In this document: piece after piece, positions 57,501 to 64,000 of the stretch
How the letters are laid out: every line of letters starts with the position of its first letter
Position numbering within the stretch: position 1 is the stretch's first letter
From: Liolophura sinensis
Lineage: Eukaryota; Mollusca; Polyplacophora; Chitonida; Chitonidae
Length of the DNA stretch: 64,000 nt
Assembly: GCF_032854445.1 (NCBI RefSeq)
Contig: NC_088306.1
Location: forward strand, 4,088,373-4,152,372
Reading direction: 5' to 3'
Notes under the pieces: model-generated
Seen by the model: only the letters and a program-made list of their open reading frames with translations
Databases searched by the model: none
What the model was told of the DNA's origin: nothing
Program-made: the position numbers and the translations under genes

Positions 57501-59834
57501 TGATATCTATAATAACCTATCAGCAAAATGGTACCAAAACAGAACTGGTTACAGGGTTTAGACAGCTTTGACCAGAGCGACCGGGAGACTGTGAATCGTT
57601 TTGCCTTAATGGGGTGGATTCCCTTTGGAGTTTTTCCAAACAATAGCGATTAGTAATGAAGGGCGATTTCCCCGCTGGTACTTCACTTGCGTGACCCAGT
57701 GTGATGGCTGACCTTTAGAAGAGGATGCGCAGATTCAGTCATCGCCAGGCCTGTTATGAACTAACATACTTTGAGTATAAAGTAGTCTCGTAAAATCTCG
57801 TCTCTCTCTCGTTACTTGAGATCCAGCCGATAGCCTTTTAGTCCATATTGGACTCTTTTTATACTGAATGATTAAAACGACTTGAATTCTGCAGGTGGAG
57901 AAACAATTCCCGAAGCCTGGTCCATTTGCACTGTTTTCATGTTGTATGTCAAATGTGACAACATCCCAGCGTTTTGAGTAATAAATTACAATTAACATCG
58001 CCGCATTTTTCATCCAATTCTGCTTCAGACATGGTGCCAGAGTACAAGTAATCTGCTACTTCTGAAGTATTTACATGAACAGACAAAATAAAACCTTAAC
58101 TGAGGTAAATTGACAAGAGGCGGTATTTCATGTTACATGTCATCATTTGCTAACTGTCACACCGTCGTGTCTGCTCTGGATTTAGTTTCTGTGCTGTATT
58201 TTACGTTGTGTGCTGACATAATCCAGGGTTCTACAGGTGGAAAAAGCATCTCCAACGCCTGGGGCCGGTTTCACGAAGGTTACTTGGTGTCAAATTGCCC
58301 TTAGCTAAGTGAACTTTATATCTCTACAACATACGTTGCCATGGTAGTTAAGGACTTACTTTAATCAAGTGAGCTTCATGAAACCGGCCCCAGCTTATTT
58401 AACATTGCTTTTTATGCTGGTGTGTGTTAAATATCATTACAACACTTCAATTAACATTCTTATCATTTTGTAAAACCAGTTTCTGTTTATGCCATGGCGC
58501 AAATTGTAGCGGGCGTGTAAATTGCTACTCTGTAAGCATTTACATGAACAGCTATTATAAAATCCTAACTGAGGTAAACAATCAAGCCAATAAACACCCA
58601 TGCCAAGAGCTATGTATTTAAGGTCGCTCTCACTATCATTAAAAACCATGGCATCTAGGATTGATATTTCTCTCATACCAGAGACACAGTCAGCTTTAGA
58701 GGAAAATGGCGTGCCCAGAGTAAACCACTTGTCTTTGTCAAGTATGTGACGAATTTTATTACATGTGACGCCTATGTTTTCACCCACGCAGCGATCTCAA
58801 GGTGATGTCCTTAACGAACGTCATGTAAAACTACTTAAACAGCCATACCTGAACTGTCGACCACTAATTTCCTTGAAGGTTTCAAGAAATGAGTCGGGCT
58901 CAAAAAATATCTGAAATTCCCTACCCCAGTTTGATTGAATTCTATACGTATGCATGATGCATGGCGACGTTGTAGTTAAAGAAACGCATTACGTAGCTGA
59001 CAGCAGCTGCCAAAACAAAGCGAAAATTCGAAACAGATCCATGTCAAGTTTTACAAAAAAAGTCAATATCGTCTTATACCAAGACCCATTGTTTAGTGAG
59101 CGAATTAGTAAACGTTAAAGACAACATGTCGAATATTAGCGAGGTCGACAGCCCGTCGTACAGATAAAATTGAGCAATTTCTAGACCTGGTCGCAGTTAA
59201 AAATATGTAAGCCGCTTCTGTATTTTGGCTGTATATAAGATTAGTATGAATGTAGACTGATGTTTAACTTCGGGTTTATGATCACAGTGTACGAAACAGA
59301 TATTCGTACACGAAACAATATGAGAATTCAGGGTGATTATTGGCATGGACAATTTCAAAAACAACGTTCAACACAGACCACCAAAGGACTAAAAAAGGAA
59401 AAACAAAGTATAAAATTAGAGCGGATCCATACAAAGTAGTTTTTGTTTGGAAGTTTTAATCAGATAACCAAAAAAATCTGAGGCATAACCATGTTCATAA
59501 CCAGTTTCCTACATCTGAAAAGCGAAATAAAATGAGGTTTTGGGGTAAAAAAATATGACACGAATCGGTTCACATGAATGCATCAAAAATGGCGGGATTT
59601 GAATTCCATTCATTTCAAACTGACTGAGCACAAGAAAATTGGCCATCGCACAAAAAGCTGAAGGCATGGCTTCCCGGCACTGCGACCTTGAGCTGGTTGA
59701 CTGATGCCTATACATGTCTCGTGATATTTATGGTGGAGGAGTAATATCAGTAGTTCTTACCTGATGACTTTCCGTTTGTTTTTGTGGTCCTGCGAAGTGT
59801 TCCGCTTTCTACCGGCCATGAGTATCACCGACAT
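39345..59834 (-). CDS. FAIM: FAIM-like gene B: exons 1, 3 and 4 located, exon 2 not found
   Basis: Minus-strand gene. Located exons: 59834-59761 (ATG), 40296-40247 and 39503-39345 (TAG). Exon 1 encodes MSVILMAGRKRN and a basic tail, resembling FAIM-A exon 1, with the same outgoing phase 2. Exon 3 is 50 bases in phases 1 and 0, as in FAIM-A, and encodes RDNLHVWINGEPVEVT, which fits human FAIM DAMDVWCNGKKLET and keeps its Trp. Exon 4 encodes AYISDQGMDVDLYFDVTTHK, GHIFSDVEGSEMTNTLYMDD and a tail ending FSEKN. The fold pattern follows the FAIM C-terminal domain, but the acidic end lacks the IPE terminus. Exon 2, which should carry the conserved Trp strand in phases 2 and 1, was not identified between 40.3 and 59.7 kb. 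The gene may be intact or may have lost it. Confidence 0.72.
39504..40246 (-). other. FAIM-B intron 3
   Basis: 743 bases, AT-rich, GTAAGTTTG to CCCGACAG. Nothing else recognised. Confidence 0.7.
40247..40296 (-). CDS. FAIM: FAIM-B exon 3 (50 bases)
   Basis: Acceptor CTGTTTTTCAG ending 40297, donor CACC|GTAAGTTTG at 40246. The first 12 bases of the exon and the acceptor are the seed of the adjoining 50-bp array. Confidence 0.82.
40285..41085 (-). repeat. ~50-bp minisatellite made from the FAIM-B exon 3 splice acceptor, ~15 extra copies
   Basis: On the minus strand each unit carries TTACACTGTTTTCAG joined to CTCGTGACAATC, which is the acceptor and first 12 bases of exon 3, and then departs (ATGATGTC and TTATTTTCCCA). 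About ten of the fifteen extra units keep the CAG acceptor; the rest have GTGG-type changes that destroy it. Period is 50-51 between 40331, 40381 and 40432. Confidence 0.88.
41095..41265 (-). mobile_element. SINE fragment
   Basis: TTCACTTATTTGATTTCAGT, CTATACGACGGCGATCAGCA, GGCAGAGCCCGGGAAAACC; the tRNA head is lost. Confidence 0.85.
41290..42845. other. FAIM-B intron; a Cys-rich open frame at 42033-42293
   Basis: The plus-strand frame 42033-42293 has 86 codons with nine Cys (PPCGQENVYVYC, FCGTWRTCY, ECSIHEF). A stop lies directly before its ATG, so it is not the continuation of a spliced exon. No family match. Strong minus-strand donors at 42021 (CAG|GTAAGT) and 42613 were tested as FAIM-B exon 2 and did not give a convincing FAIM strand. 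Confidence 0.35.
42841..43265 (+). mobile_element. Long-TIR MITE, copy 3
   Basis: Element 42850-43256. Left arm ATACTCCTTACAGCGCATGC, GTCGCTTTACATCACTGCCA; right arm TGGCAGTGATGTAAAGCGAA, GACGCATGCGCAGTAAGGAC: about 58 bases of inverted repeat. It is flanked by CCTTTGTG (42841) and CCTTTATG (43258), an 8-bp target duplication with one mismatch. Confidence 0.87.
43695..43908 (-). mobile_element. SINE, nearly full length
   Basis: TTGATTTGGTCTTTCATGCC, GGCGGCCAGCATTATGGTGG, GAGAAAGCCAGCATGAGCTG and TCCTGTGTCATTGCGCCGC; the last part of the tRNA head is missing. Confidence 0.87.
43925..44930. repeat. 126-bp satellite, ~8 copies
   Basis: GGTGAGTTAGCGGCATTAGG, GTCATATCCACAGAAAACAG, CAATCTCTCTGCGC, GGGTGAATGGTACTGGCATG and GTGTGCTACAAGTCGACTAG recur with period 125-126 (44052, 44177, 44303, 44429, 44555, then 44664 and 44789 after a 17-base deletion). 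Confidence 0.92.
45225..45390. repeat. ~31-bp tandem repeat, ~5 copies
   Basis: CACCCATAAAACTCTCTGCT followed by GGTTTCCTTC, degenerate at both ends. Confidence 0.8.
45395..48760. other. FAIM-B intron, no supported gene
   Basis: Protein-like minus-strand frames occur at 46930-46655 (EIDDQLGRVYRYQLSYRRKG) and 48292-48044, but both lack good splice signals. A TTAGGGTTAGGGTTT stretch at 47668 is only two and a half telomere-type units. Confidence 0.35.
48764..48934 (+). mobile_element. SINE fragment with B box and tail
   Basis: CACCAATGCGGTCGCTGTGA, GTCCAAGTCCAGC, CGTACGTGGAGAGGTCTG, then a deletion, CATAATGCTGGCTACC and TACGGCGTAAAACACC with AAAT repeats. Confidence 0.9.
49253..49272. promoter_or_regulatory. 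Perfect 20-bp palindrome of two abutting CREs
   Basis: TGTGACGTCATGACGTCACA equals its own reverse complement and contains TGACGTCA at 49255 and 49263. It lies inside FAIM-B between exon 1 and exon 3. Confidence 0.6.
50017..51125 (-). repeat. 48-bp minisatellite inside a local dispersed repeat
   Basis: Unit on the minus strand: CACACTGTCGTCGCTGCTCT, GGTTTTACTCTCTATGCTGT, ACGTCTAT; about 20 units, some shortened to ~33. The right flank (51010-51125) is the 5' part of the dispersed repeat (ACTGAGGTAAACTGACAAGA, then GGTTACGTGTGACC). The 48-bp period keeps a minus-strand frame of 356 codons open with 16-residue repeats such as HCRRCSGFTLYAVRLS. I regard that as a shadow: two other frames are open as well and there is no independent coding evidence. 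Confidence 0.88.
51144..51720 (+). mobile_element. TTAA-flanked MITE, copy 2
   Basis: TTAAAGGAGAAGAAAATTTA at the left; the right end is GTTCTTCTCAATTAA, slightly mutated. The interior matches 6093-6623 (GGCGACTCCATTTTGCGTAA, CGATCGGGAAACCGGAATGT) and is better preserved. Confidence 0.82.
51895..52330. repeat. 18-bp minisatellite, ~24 copies
   Basis: Unit CTTCATCGTGTTAAGGCA. Being a multiple of 3 it opens three frames with six-residue repeats (HRVKAL, FIVLRH, and CLNTMK on the minus strand). It lies between the two inverted TTAA MITEs. Confidence 0.92.
52576..53098 (-). mobile_element. TTAA MITE, copy 3, inverted and truncated
   Basis: Starts TTAAAGGAGAAGAACACTTT, then reads the reverse complement of copies 1 and 2 (GCAAAATGGAGTCGCCCACA, CAACTTGAGGTATATATTAG). 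It stops near 53098 without the terminal repeat and runs into a copy of the dispersed repeat at 53115. Confidence 0.82.
53113..53222 (+). repeat. Local dispersed repeat, copy
   Basis: AACTGAGGAAATTAACAATA, TGTGTGCGACCATTTACCAT, CTCTGCTCTGAGTTTATTTT. Same order of motifs as at 54294, 58094 and 51108 (reverse). Confidence 0.65.
54012..54101 (+). mobile_element. GTGGTTTACTC repeat fragment with TATT tail
   Basis: GTCAGTGGTTTACCCCGAGC, ACTCTGGTTTCCTGGG, CATAAAACTGGCCGCCATG then TTATTTATTTATT. Confidence 0.6.
54150..54725 (+). repeat. Local dispersed repeat whose 3' end has become a minisatellite
   Basis: GACTGAGGTAAACTAACATG at 54291, then ACATCGCTGTCACTGATCTG and TACCCTCTACGCGGTAGTC. From 54405 to 54720 its end motif GTAGTCTTTTATATGC is repeated about 17 times with variable length. 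Confidence 0.78.
54726..56400. other. FAIM-B intron, nothing supported
   Basis: Short overlapping frames only; no exon or repeat family recognised. Confidence 0.35.
56410..56530 (-). repeat. Local dispersed repeat, copy
   Basis: Minus strand: AAGTGAGGTAAAGTGTGAAC, GTCAAGCTGTCGCCAATGCT, CTAGTTTTACTCTCCACGCG, the same motif order as the 48-bp unit. Confidence 0.7.
56535..57285. other. FAIM-B intron; one weak open frame
   Basis: A plus-strand frame 56650-56883 (77 codons, KHAKRELRKLLKHADKLASG) looks protein-like but has no domain or splice support. GTTGGTGCCCTTGTTTTACT with CTCTACGCTGTAAG at 56980 is another trace of the dispersed repeat. Confidence 0.35.
57290..57376 (+). mobile_element. SINE tail fragment
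   Basis: CCGCCGTGCTATCACTGAAA, TAATCTTGAGTGCGACGTAA and AATAAATAAATAC. Confidence 0.75.
57875..58259 (+). repeat. Local dispersed repeat, longest copy
   Basis: GCAGGTGGAGAAACAATTCC, CATCGCCGCATTTTTCATCC, GTATTTACATGAACAGACAA, TTAACTGAGGTAAATTGACA, GCTAACTGTCACACCGTCGT, CTGCTCTGGATTTAGTTTCT. The start motif recurs at 58233, so this and the next copy are arranged head to tail. Confidence 0.75.
58260..58391. mobile_element. Short palindromic MITE, 132 bp
   Basis: TGGGGCCGGTTTCACGAAGG at the left and CTTCATGAAACCGGCCCCA at the right: ~20-base terminal inverted repeats. It has inserted inside the dispersed-repeat tandem. Confidence 0.85.
58392..58620 (+). repeat. Local dispersed repeat, copy following the MITE
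   Basis: CAATTAACATTCTTATCATT, GCATTTACATGAACAGCTAT and CCTAACTGAGGTAAACAATC in the same order as at 57970-58105. Confidence 0.7.
58640..58745 (-). repeat. GTGGTTTACTC repeat fragment
   Basis: Minus strand: ACAAGTGGTTTACTCTGGGC, then AAAGCTGACTGTGTC. Relative of 4687-4750 and 54012-54101. Confidence 0.55.
58750..59760. other. Start of FAIM-B intron 1, nothing recognised
   Basis: AT-rich, no repeat family or exon recognised. Confidence 0.4.
59761..59834 (-). CDS. FAIM: FAIM-B exon 1 (start codon)
   Basis: ATG at 59834-59832 (context CAAAATGTCGG), 24 codons plus two bases, donor CATCAG|GTAAGAAC. The encoded MSVILMAGRKRN matches MSILLMARRRKN of FAIM-A. The leader is Lys/Arg/Asn-rich and has no signal peptide. 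Confidence 0.72.
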
Positions 59835-60690
59835 TTTGATTTATTGCGAGCTTAGCTTAAGCGAAACGAATCTGCGTAGCAACGGGAGCTGAATCTGAGA
59901 GAGTAAAACAACAGCGATGGGCGTTAGCGACGTATACTGTTTCGCTGTACAAATTCAGGTATTGAACGGTTGGCTGGCCTTCGCTCCGTAGTCACACGGA
60001 TTGACTATTGGTTAGAAACACGACTAGGCTCGGCAAGGGCGGTGAACCGGTCGACAAAGCCTCATTGACGACGGGACGGGCCGGGTACAGTGGCTGGCTC
60101 TCTGGACAGGCGGCAGGTACCAGCACGGCCCGTGCAAGTCATCTGCAAGTTCCGATGGCACTCAACGATTTCTGGTGTTCTGTCAACGGGCCACAATCGA
60201 TTGCTTCGAAGCCAGATACATGTGCATCGTGACTGAGGCTTTAATGCTGATCCTATGCGCACGCCGATCGAAGCTTTCACTATACACTGAATATTTATTA
60301 AAAAACGTGTTGTCAATATCTAACACTGCATTTTTTAATTAGCGTCTTTGCGTTCCGAACAAAAGCGCAAATATGATCGTGGTACGAAGGCGATTAAGGC
60401 TAAAGAGATTTTTATCCGAGATTGCCCAGATCTCCCATCCCTGGGGGAAAATATGGGTTCATGGTACCGACCCTACCGATCTCCCCTTTCGGGTAGCCCT
60501 TGGAGACAGCATTTGAAGTGCCTTCCTAGAAGTACATGTGCCACAGTCAATCGTACAGTATATACGGCCATGCTTAATGCAAGAGACCGAACTTAAAGTA
60601 TTTACTGAGTTGATTCTAACGTGATCCATATGACAATGATACAGGGATTGTGTCAGCATGTGCACAACATATACACGTGTGAGGATTCTA
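59835..60690. promoter_or_regulatory. FAIM-B 5' flank
   Basis: Expected promoter region of FAIM-B. It is GC-richer at 60040-60240. Frames at 60008-60232 and 60062-60316 overlap on opposite strands and are not called. No TATA box or CpG island boundary could be fixed. Confidence 0.4.
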
Positions 60691-60694
60691 TAAC

Positions 60695-60835
60695 CAACTA
60701 TACTCCATTGATACGAGCGCACATCTATACAATATAAAAGACAACAGCATTCTAGGGCAAGGACAACAGTGTGACAGTTGGCAAAGATGGTTACTCGTAA
60801 CTTATGAAATACGAGACTGAATTCTGGGGACATAT
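60695..60835 (-). repeat. Local dispersed repeat, copy
   Basis: Minus strand: CCCCAGAATTCAGTCTCGTA, GAGTAACCATCTTTGCCAAC, TGTCACACTGTTGTCCTTGC and GTCTTTTATATTGTATAG. Confidence 0.7.
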
Positions 60836-60866
60836 GCATCAATATGGCACTGACATGAGTGCTATG

Positions 60867-61657
60867 TATTTAAACAGTGCATCAAAAGTAAGTTCCTCAC
60901 AAAACTGTGTTTGACATTTACCAAGATATTTGCATAATTGTTGTGAAATTTTGCACACAGCATCTCAGTAACCAAGTCAACACACTGCAGCAAGGATTAC
61001 TCTGTAGATACAGATGTGCTCCAAAGGGTAGGCGCAAATGTATTACCGGTCGGATTTTGAAAATTTTACAGATTCAAGATGGCAATGGACTTATTTTTAT
61101 AAACGATAATGCTCGTGCACATTTTGCCAGAGTGATAAATGTCTTCTTTGATCATGAAGGCATTGAGCATATGCGATGGCCTGCCAATTCCTCTAATAGA
61201 ACATGTGTGGGACCAATTGAAACAAGCGGTGTATCACCGTGTTACGATGCTATCCGATCTTGATGACGTTAGACATCTGCTTCAGGAGTGGATCGTCATC
61301 CGTCAAAATCGCATCACACCCCTTTTTAACATGATGCGAGTTCGCTGCCTCAGTGTAATACAAAGGCGTGGTGGTTACAACAGATATTAACATTATCTAG
61401 TCGTACAGGTAGTCAAAATTATGCTCAACCTGTTCGTAAAATTGTCAAAATAATGCGTTTGCGTTGGTTACTGAGATGCTGTGTGCAAAAATTTCACAAC
61501 AATTAGGCAAATATCTTGGTAAATGTCAAACGCAGTTTTGTGAGGAAATTTTGATGCACTGTTCCCCACATGCAAAATTTTCCAACGAATGGGCAAATAT
61601 CTTTGTAAATGTCAAAAATTGCTATTGGGGGAACTTGCTTTTGATGCACAGTTTATA
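60867..61657 (+). mobile_element. Tc1-like element, internally deleted, TA-flanked
   Basis: Left end TA then TTTAAACAGTGCATCAAAAG; right end CTTTTGATGCACAGTTTATA: inverted repeats with TA duplication. The ~100-base left arm (60869-60974) also pairs with 61467-61563, and a second diverged copy of that arm follows at 61575-61655, so the right end carries the terminal repeat twice. The inside holds only the C-terminal part of a transposase. Confidence 0.85.
61018..61390 (+). pseudogene. Tc1/mariner transposase C-terminal remnant, frameshifted
   Basis: The first frame gives FINDNARAHFARVINVFF, then GIEHMRWPANSS: the second catalytic Asp block and WPA motif of Tc1-like DDE transposases. Near 61180-61195 the frame shifts, and LIEHVWDQLKQAV, EEW-like LLQEWIVIRQNRI, and a final RRGGYNRY follow in another frame. 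The Glu of IEHVW is the third catalytic position. The N-terminal DNA-binding region and the first catalytic Asp are absent, so it cannot be active. Confidence 0.85.
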
Positions 61658-61664
61658 AAAGAAT

Positions 61665-62325
61665 GATAAGCATCCATACGGCACTAAAACGACTGTTGTT
61701 TTTATCTATACTCATTCTTATACCAGCCGTCAATCAATGTGGAAGTCCCAGGTCAAAGATCACAAGGTCAGTTTCCAAAACGAAGTTTAACACAAACCAC
61801 AAAATAACATAGAAAGTATATGAAGTACGAAATTTTGCACAAAATCATGCACAGAGAAAAGTCAACAATTTCAACTGATGATGGAAAGACGCGGGAAAAG
61901 TTCTAGGCGAACGAAATCAGTATCCTAATCGTTAATTAGCTTTAAGAAAAATATTTGACTTCTTATACACACTTTGCTGGTACATAAACGCACAATATTG
62001 ACCCATTTAAAGCATTTCCTTTAGGAAATTGCTTGGTTTGGGTTCAGTGAGTTAAGTCAGTGTGGGACACGGTGAGTCATGGTCCATTGTGCCTCCAAAA
62101 CCCCAGTGTTACAAAGTTTCTCACCACACATAAGAAAACTTCAAAACATCTTCAAGCTCAAATTGTTTTGTTTTCCAAGATAGTATTCCATTACATTATT
62201 TAGCATTTCAAGATAAGAATGTAAAATAGTTTTGGCTTACATTGATTTGCATTCCAAGATAAGAATGTAAAATAGTATCGACGCAACTGTTAATGTTTTC
62301 TTCAGTCGGAAAGCATATTGAACGT
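61665..62325. other. Intergenic, nothing recognised
   Basis: A 23-base motif CATTCCAAGATAAGAATGTA occurs around 62208 and 62252, a small duplication. No gene recognised. Confidence 0.35.
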
Positions 62326-62329
62326 TCCT

Positions 62330-63172
62330 TGTCTCTGGTATGGAGGCTTTTCCAGCATCTATACAACACACAGGTGGGTGAGTTCAAGCATCTATTGTCT
62401 GGCATCAGAGGCTGGAAAATTGTCTATACAGCACTAATATAGGGACCGCTCCAGCATCTATACAACACTGGGGTGGGGGAATTCAAGCATCTATGATCTG
62501 GTATCAGGGGCTGGAAAACTGTATATACAACACTAATATAGGAAGTCTTCCAGTATCTCTAGCGTATGGACACTACCAGATATTAGGGCACATCAAGTAT
62601 CTATACATAGATATAGTGGCTGTTCAAGTATCTATACATTACGGATATAGGGTCTGTTCAAGTATCTATACAACACGGATATTTGGGCTGTTCAAGCATA
62701 TATACAACACGGATATAGGGGCTGTTCAAGCATCTATACAACACTGATATGGTGGATGTTCAAGCATCTATACAACACTGATATACTGGATGTTCAAGCA
62801 TCTATACAACACGGATATAGAAGCTGTTCAAGCATCTATACAAGACTGATATAGTGAATGTTCAAGCATCTATACAACACTGATATAGTGGCTGTTCAAG
62901 CATCTATACAACAAGGATATAGTGGATGTTCAAGTATCTATACAACATGGATATAGAGGCTGTTCAAGAATCTATACAACATGGATATAGAGGCTGTTCA
63001 AGAATCTATACAAGACTGATATAGCAGATGTTCAAGCATCTATACAACACGGATATTACGGCTGTTCAAGTATCTATACAACACGGATATAGTGGATGTT
63101 CAAGCATCTATACAACACGGATATAGAGGCTGTTCAAGTATCTATACAAGAATGATATGTTGGATGTTCAAG
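62330..63172. repeat. 34-bp minisatellite, ~23 copies
   Basis: Unit TTCAAGCATCTATACAACAC followed by GGATATAGTGGCTG; regular from 62590, diverged to the left. Confidence 0.92.
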
Positions 63173-63430
63173 CATCTGTGCTGTACGTCTATCACACTGT
63201 CGTCGCTGTCCTGGTTTTACACTCTGTGCTGTACGTCCATCACACTGTCGTTGCTGTTCCGGTTTTACACTCTGTGCTGTATGTCTGTCACACTGTCGTC
63301 GCTGCACTGGTTTTACTCTCTATGCTGTACGTCTTTAATTATACCTTATGTATGGCAATTTCCCAGCAATCACGCTGACGCCTGTATTATGGCTTTACTC
63401 TCCTCGACGTAGTCTTTTATATTGTATAAA
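63173..63430 (+). repeat. Dispersed-repeat fragment with three 48-bp units
   Basis: GCTGTACGTCTATCACACTG, TCGTCGCTGTCCTGGTTTTA and ACTCTGT repeated three and a half times, then GGCTTTACTCTCCTCGACGT, AGTCTTTTATATTGTA. The unit is the same as at 50.0-51.0 kb, in opposite orientation, and directly abuts the 34-bp array. Confidence 0.85.
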
Positions 63431-63944
63431 TAATAACATAGAAACAAGAATGGATTAGAGCCACGAAAATCAATGACCGTGATGTACAGGTAGTCATTCC
63501 AAAGTACACACTGAACCGGTTGCCGGCAAATTACTGTGCATCAACGCCTTTTTTTCATTTCATTTTTTTTTTCATATTCTACAAAATGTATTCGCAAAAA
63601 TGGCAGGAATCTGCTACTTCACTCTGAAGTAGAAACAGAAAAAATATAAATTAATACTCTGTAAATAACGTTTTTTTTACCATTTTGCTGAGTCACTAGA
63701 AGAATATTTCAAGGAACTGATGACCGATCAGTGTTTTATAATGTGAAACCATGATATTTATCCCATAATTAGCCCGTGTCAGTGATATAACAACCATGAT
63801 TTTCAATATTCCCCTCGTTATATAAATAAACCAAAATTTTGTTGGGCCAATGGAACTTTTATTGATAAGCTTATCCAGTGAAAAAGTACAATTGTTTCTA
63901 TTGTTTGTTGCCATTATAGAAAAGCCAGGCTAGCGATCACTTAC
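63431..63944. other. AT-rich, nothing recognised
   Basis: No repeat family or exon recognised apart from the donor at its right edge. Confidence 0.35.
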
Positions 63945-64000
63945 TTCACCGTCACAGCGGTTTCTCTTGGTACAGTTAAGATTTTTGACATTGGATAGGT
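63945..64000 (-). CDS. Possible partial exon at the window edge
   Basis: On the minus strand 64000-63945 ends at a strong donor GAA|GTAAGTGATC. Two frames are open to the edge: YPMSKILTVPRETAVTV (leaving in phase 2) and LSNVKNLNCTKRNRCDGE (phase 0). I recognise neither. The case rests on the donor and the open frames only. Confidence 0.3.

Noticed and set aside
60008..60596. Frames in the GC-richer FAIM-B 5' flank
   Set aside because: Overlapping frames on both strands, no domain, no splice context.

Overview
This is eukaryotic, intron-rich, AT-rich nuclear DNA, most likely from a mollusc. The reasons are split genes with GT-AG introns, many fragments of a tRNA-derived SINE whose tail (GTACGGCGTAAAACACC followed by AAAT repeats) I associate with molluscan genomes, a second tRNA-derived SINE ending in ACTC repeats, several MITE families, a Tc1-like relic and an extraordinary load of minisatellites. 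There are no bacterial operons, rRNA genes or CRISPR arrays. Most long open frames here are translations of tandem repeats, not genes.

Three split genes and one single-exon gene can be supported. (1) 753-2587, minus strand: the first three coding exons of UBAC2, an ER membrane rhomboid-like protein; the rest lies off the left edge. (2) 5331-29398, plus strand: a FAIM-like gene (FAIM-A), four exons, 128 residues, ending in a domain like the C-terminal half of Fas apoptotic inhibitory molecule. (3) 39345-59834, minus strand: a second FAIM-like gene (FAIM-B), for which I can place exons 1, 3 and 4. Its exon phases match FAIM-A and its third exon has exactly the same length (50 bases), so the two look like paralogues in convergent orientation. 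(4) 7114-7830, plus strand: an intronless 238-codon gene of unknown function inside intron 1 of FAIM-A.

Layout: 0-2.6 kb UBAC2 5' end with two tRNA-derived SINEs; 2.6-5.3 kb divergent intergenic region; 5.3-29.4 kb FAIM-A, whose introns hold a TTAA-flanked MITE, the nested gene, two copies of a long-TIR MITE, a 72-bp satellite, and 37-bp, 14-bp, 25-bp, 24-bp and second 25-bp minisatellites; 29.4-39.3 kb convergent intergenic region with 50-bp and 53-bp arrays and several SINEs; 39.3-59.8 kb FAIM-B, whose introns hold a 50-bp array built from its own exon 3 splice acceptor, a third long-TIR MITE, a 126-bp satellite, a 48-bp minisatellite, an inverted pair of TTAA MITEs around an 18-bp array, and many copies of a local dispersed repeat; 59.8-64 kb a Tc1-like relic, a 34-bp array and a possible exon at the right edge.

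The most unusual points are the FAIM-like paralogue pair that appears to lack the N-terminal FAIM domain, the minisatellite that multiplies a splice acceptor of FAIM-B, one dispersed repeat that has seeded minisatellites at several places, and a strong excess of the CRE octamer TGACGTCA. All calls were made by eye from sequence and remembered family features; no search was run.
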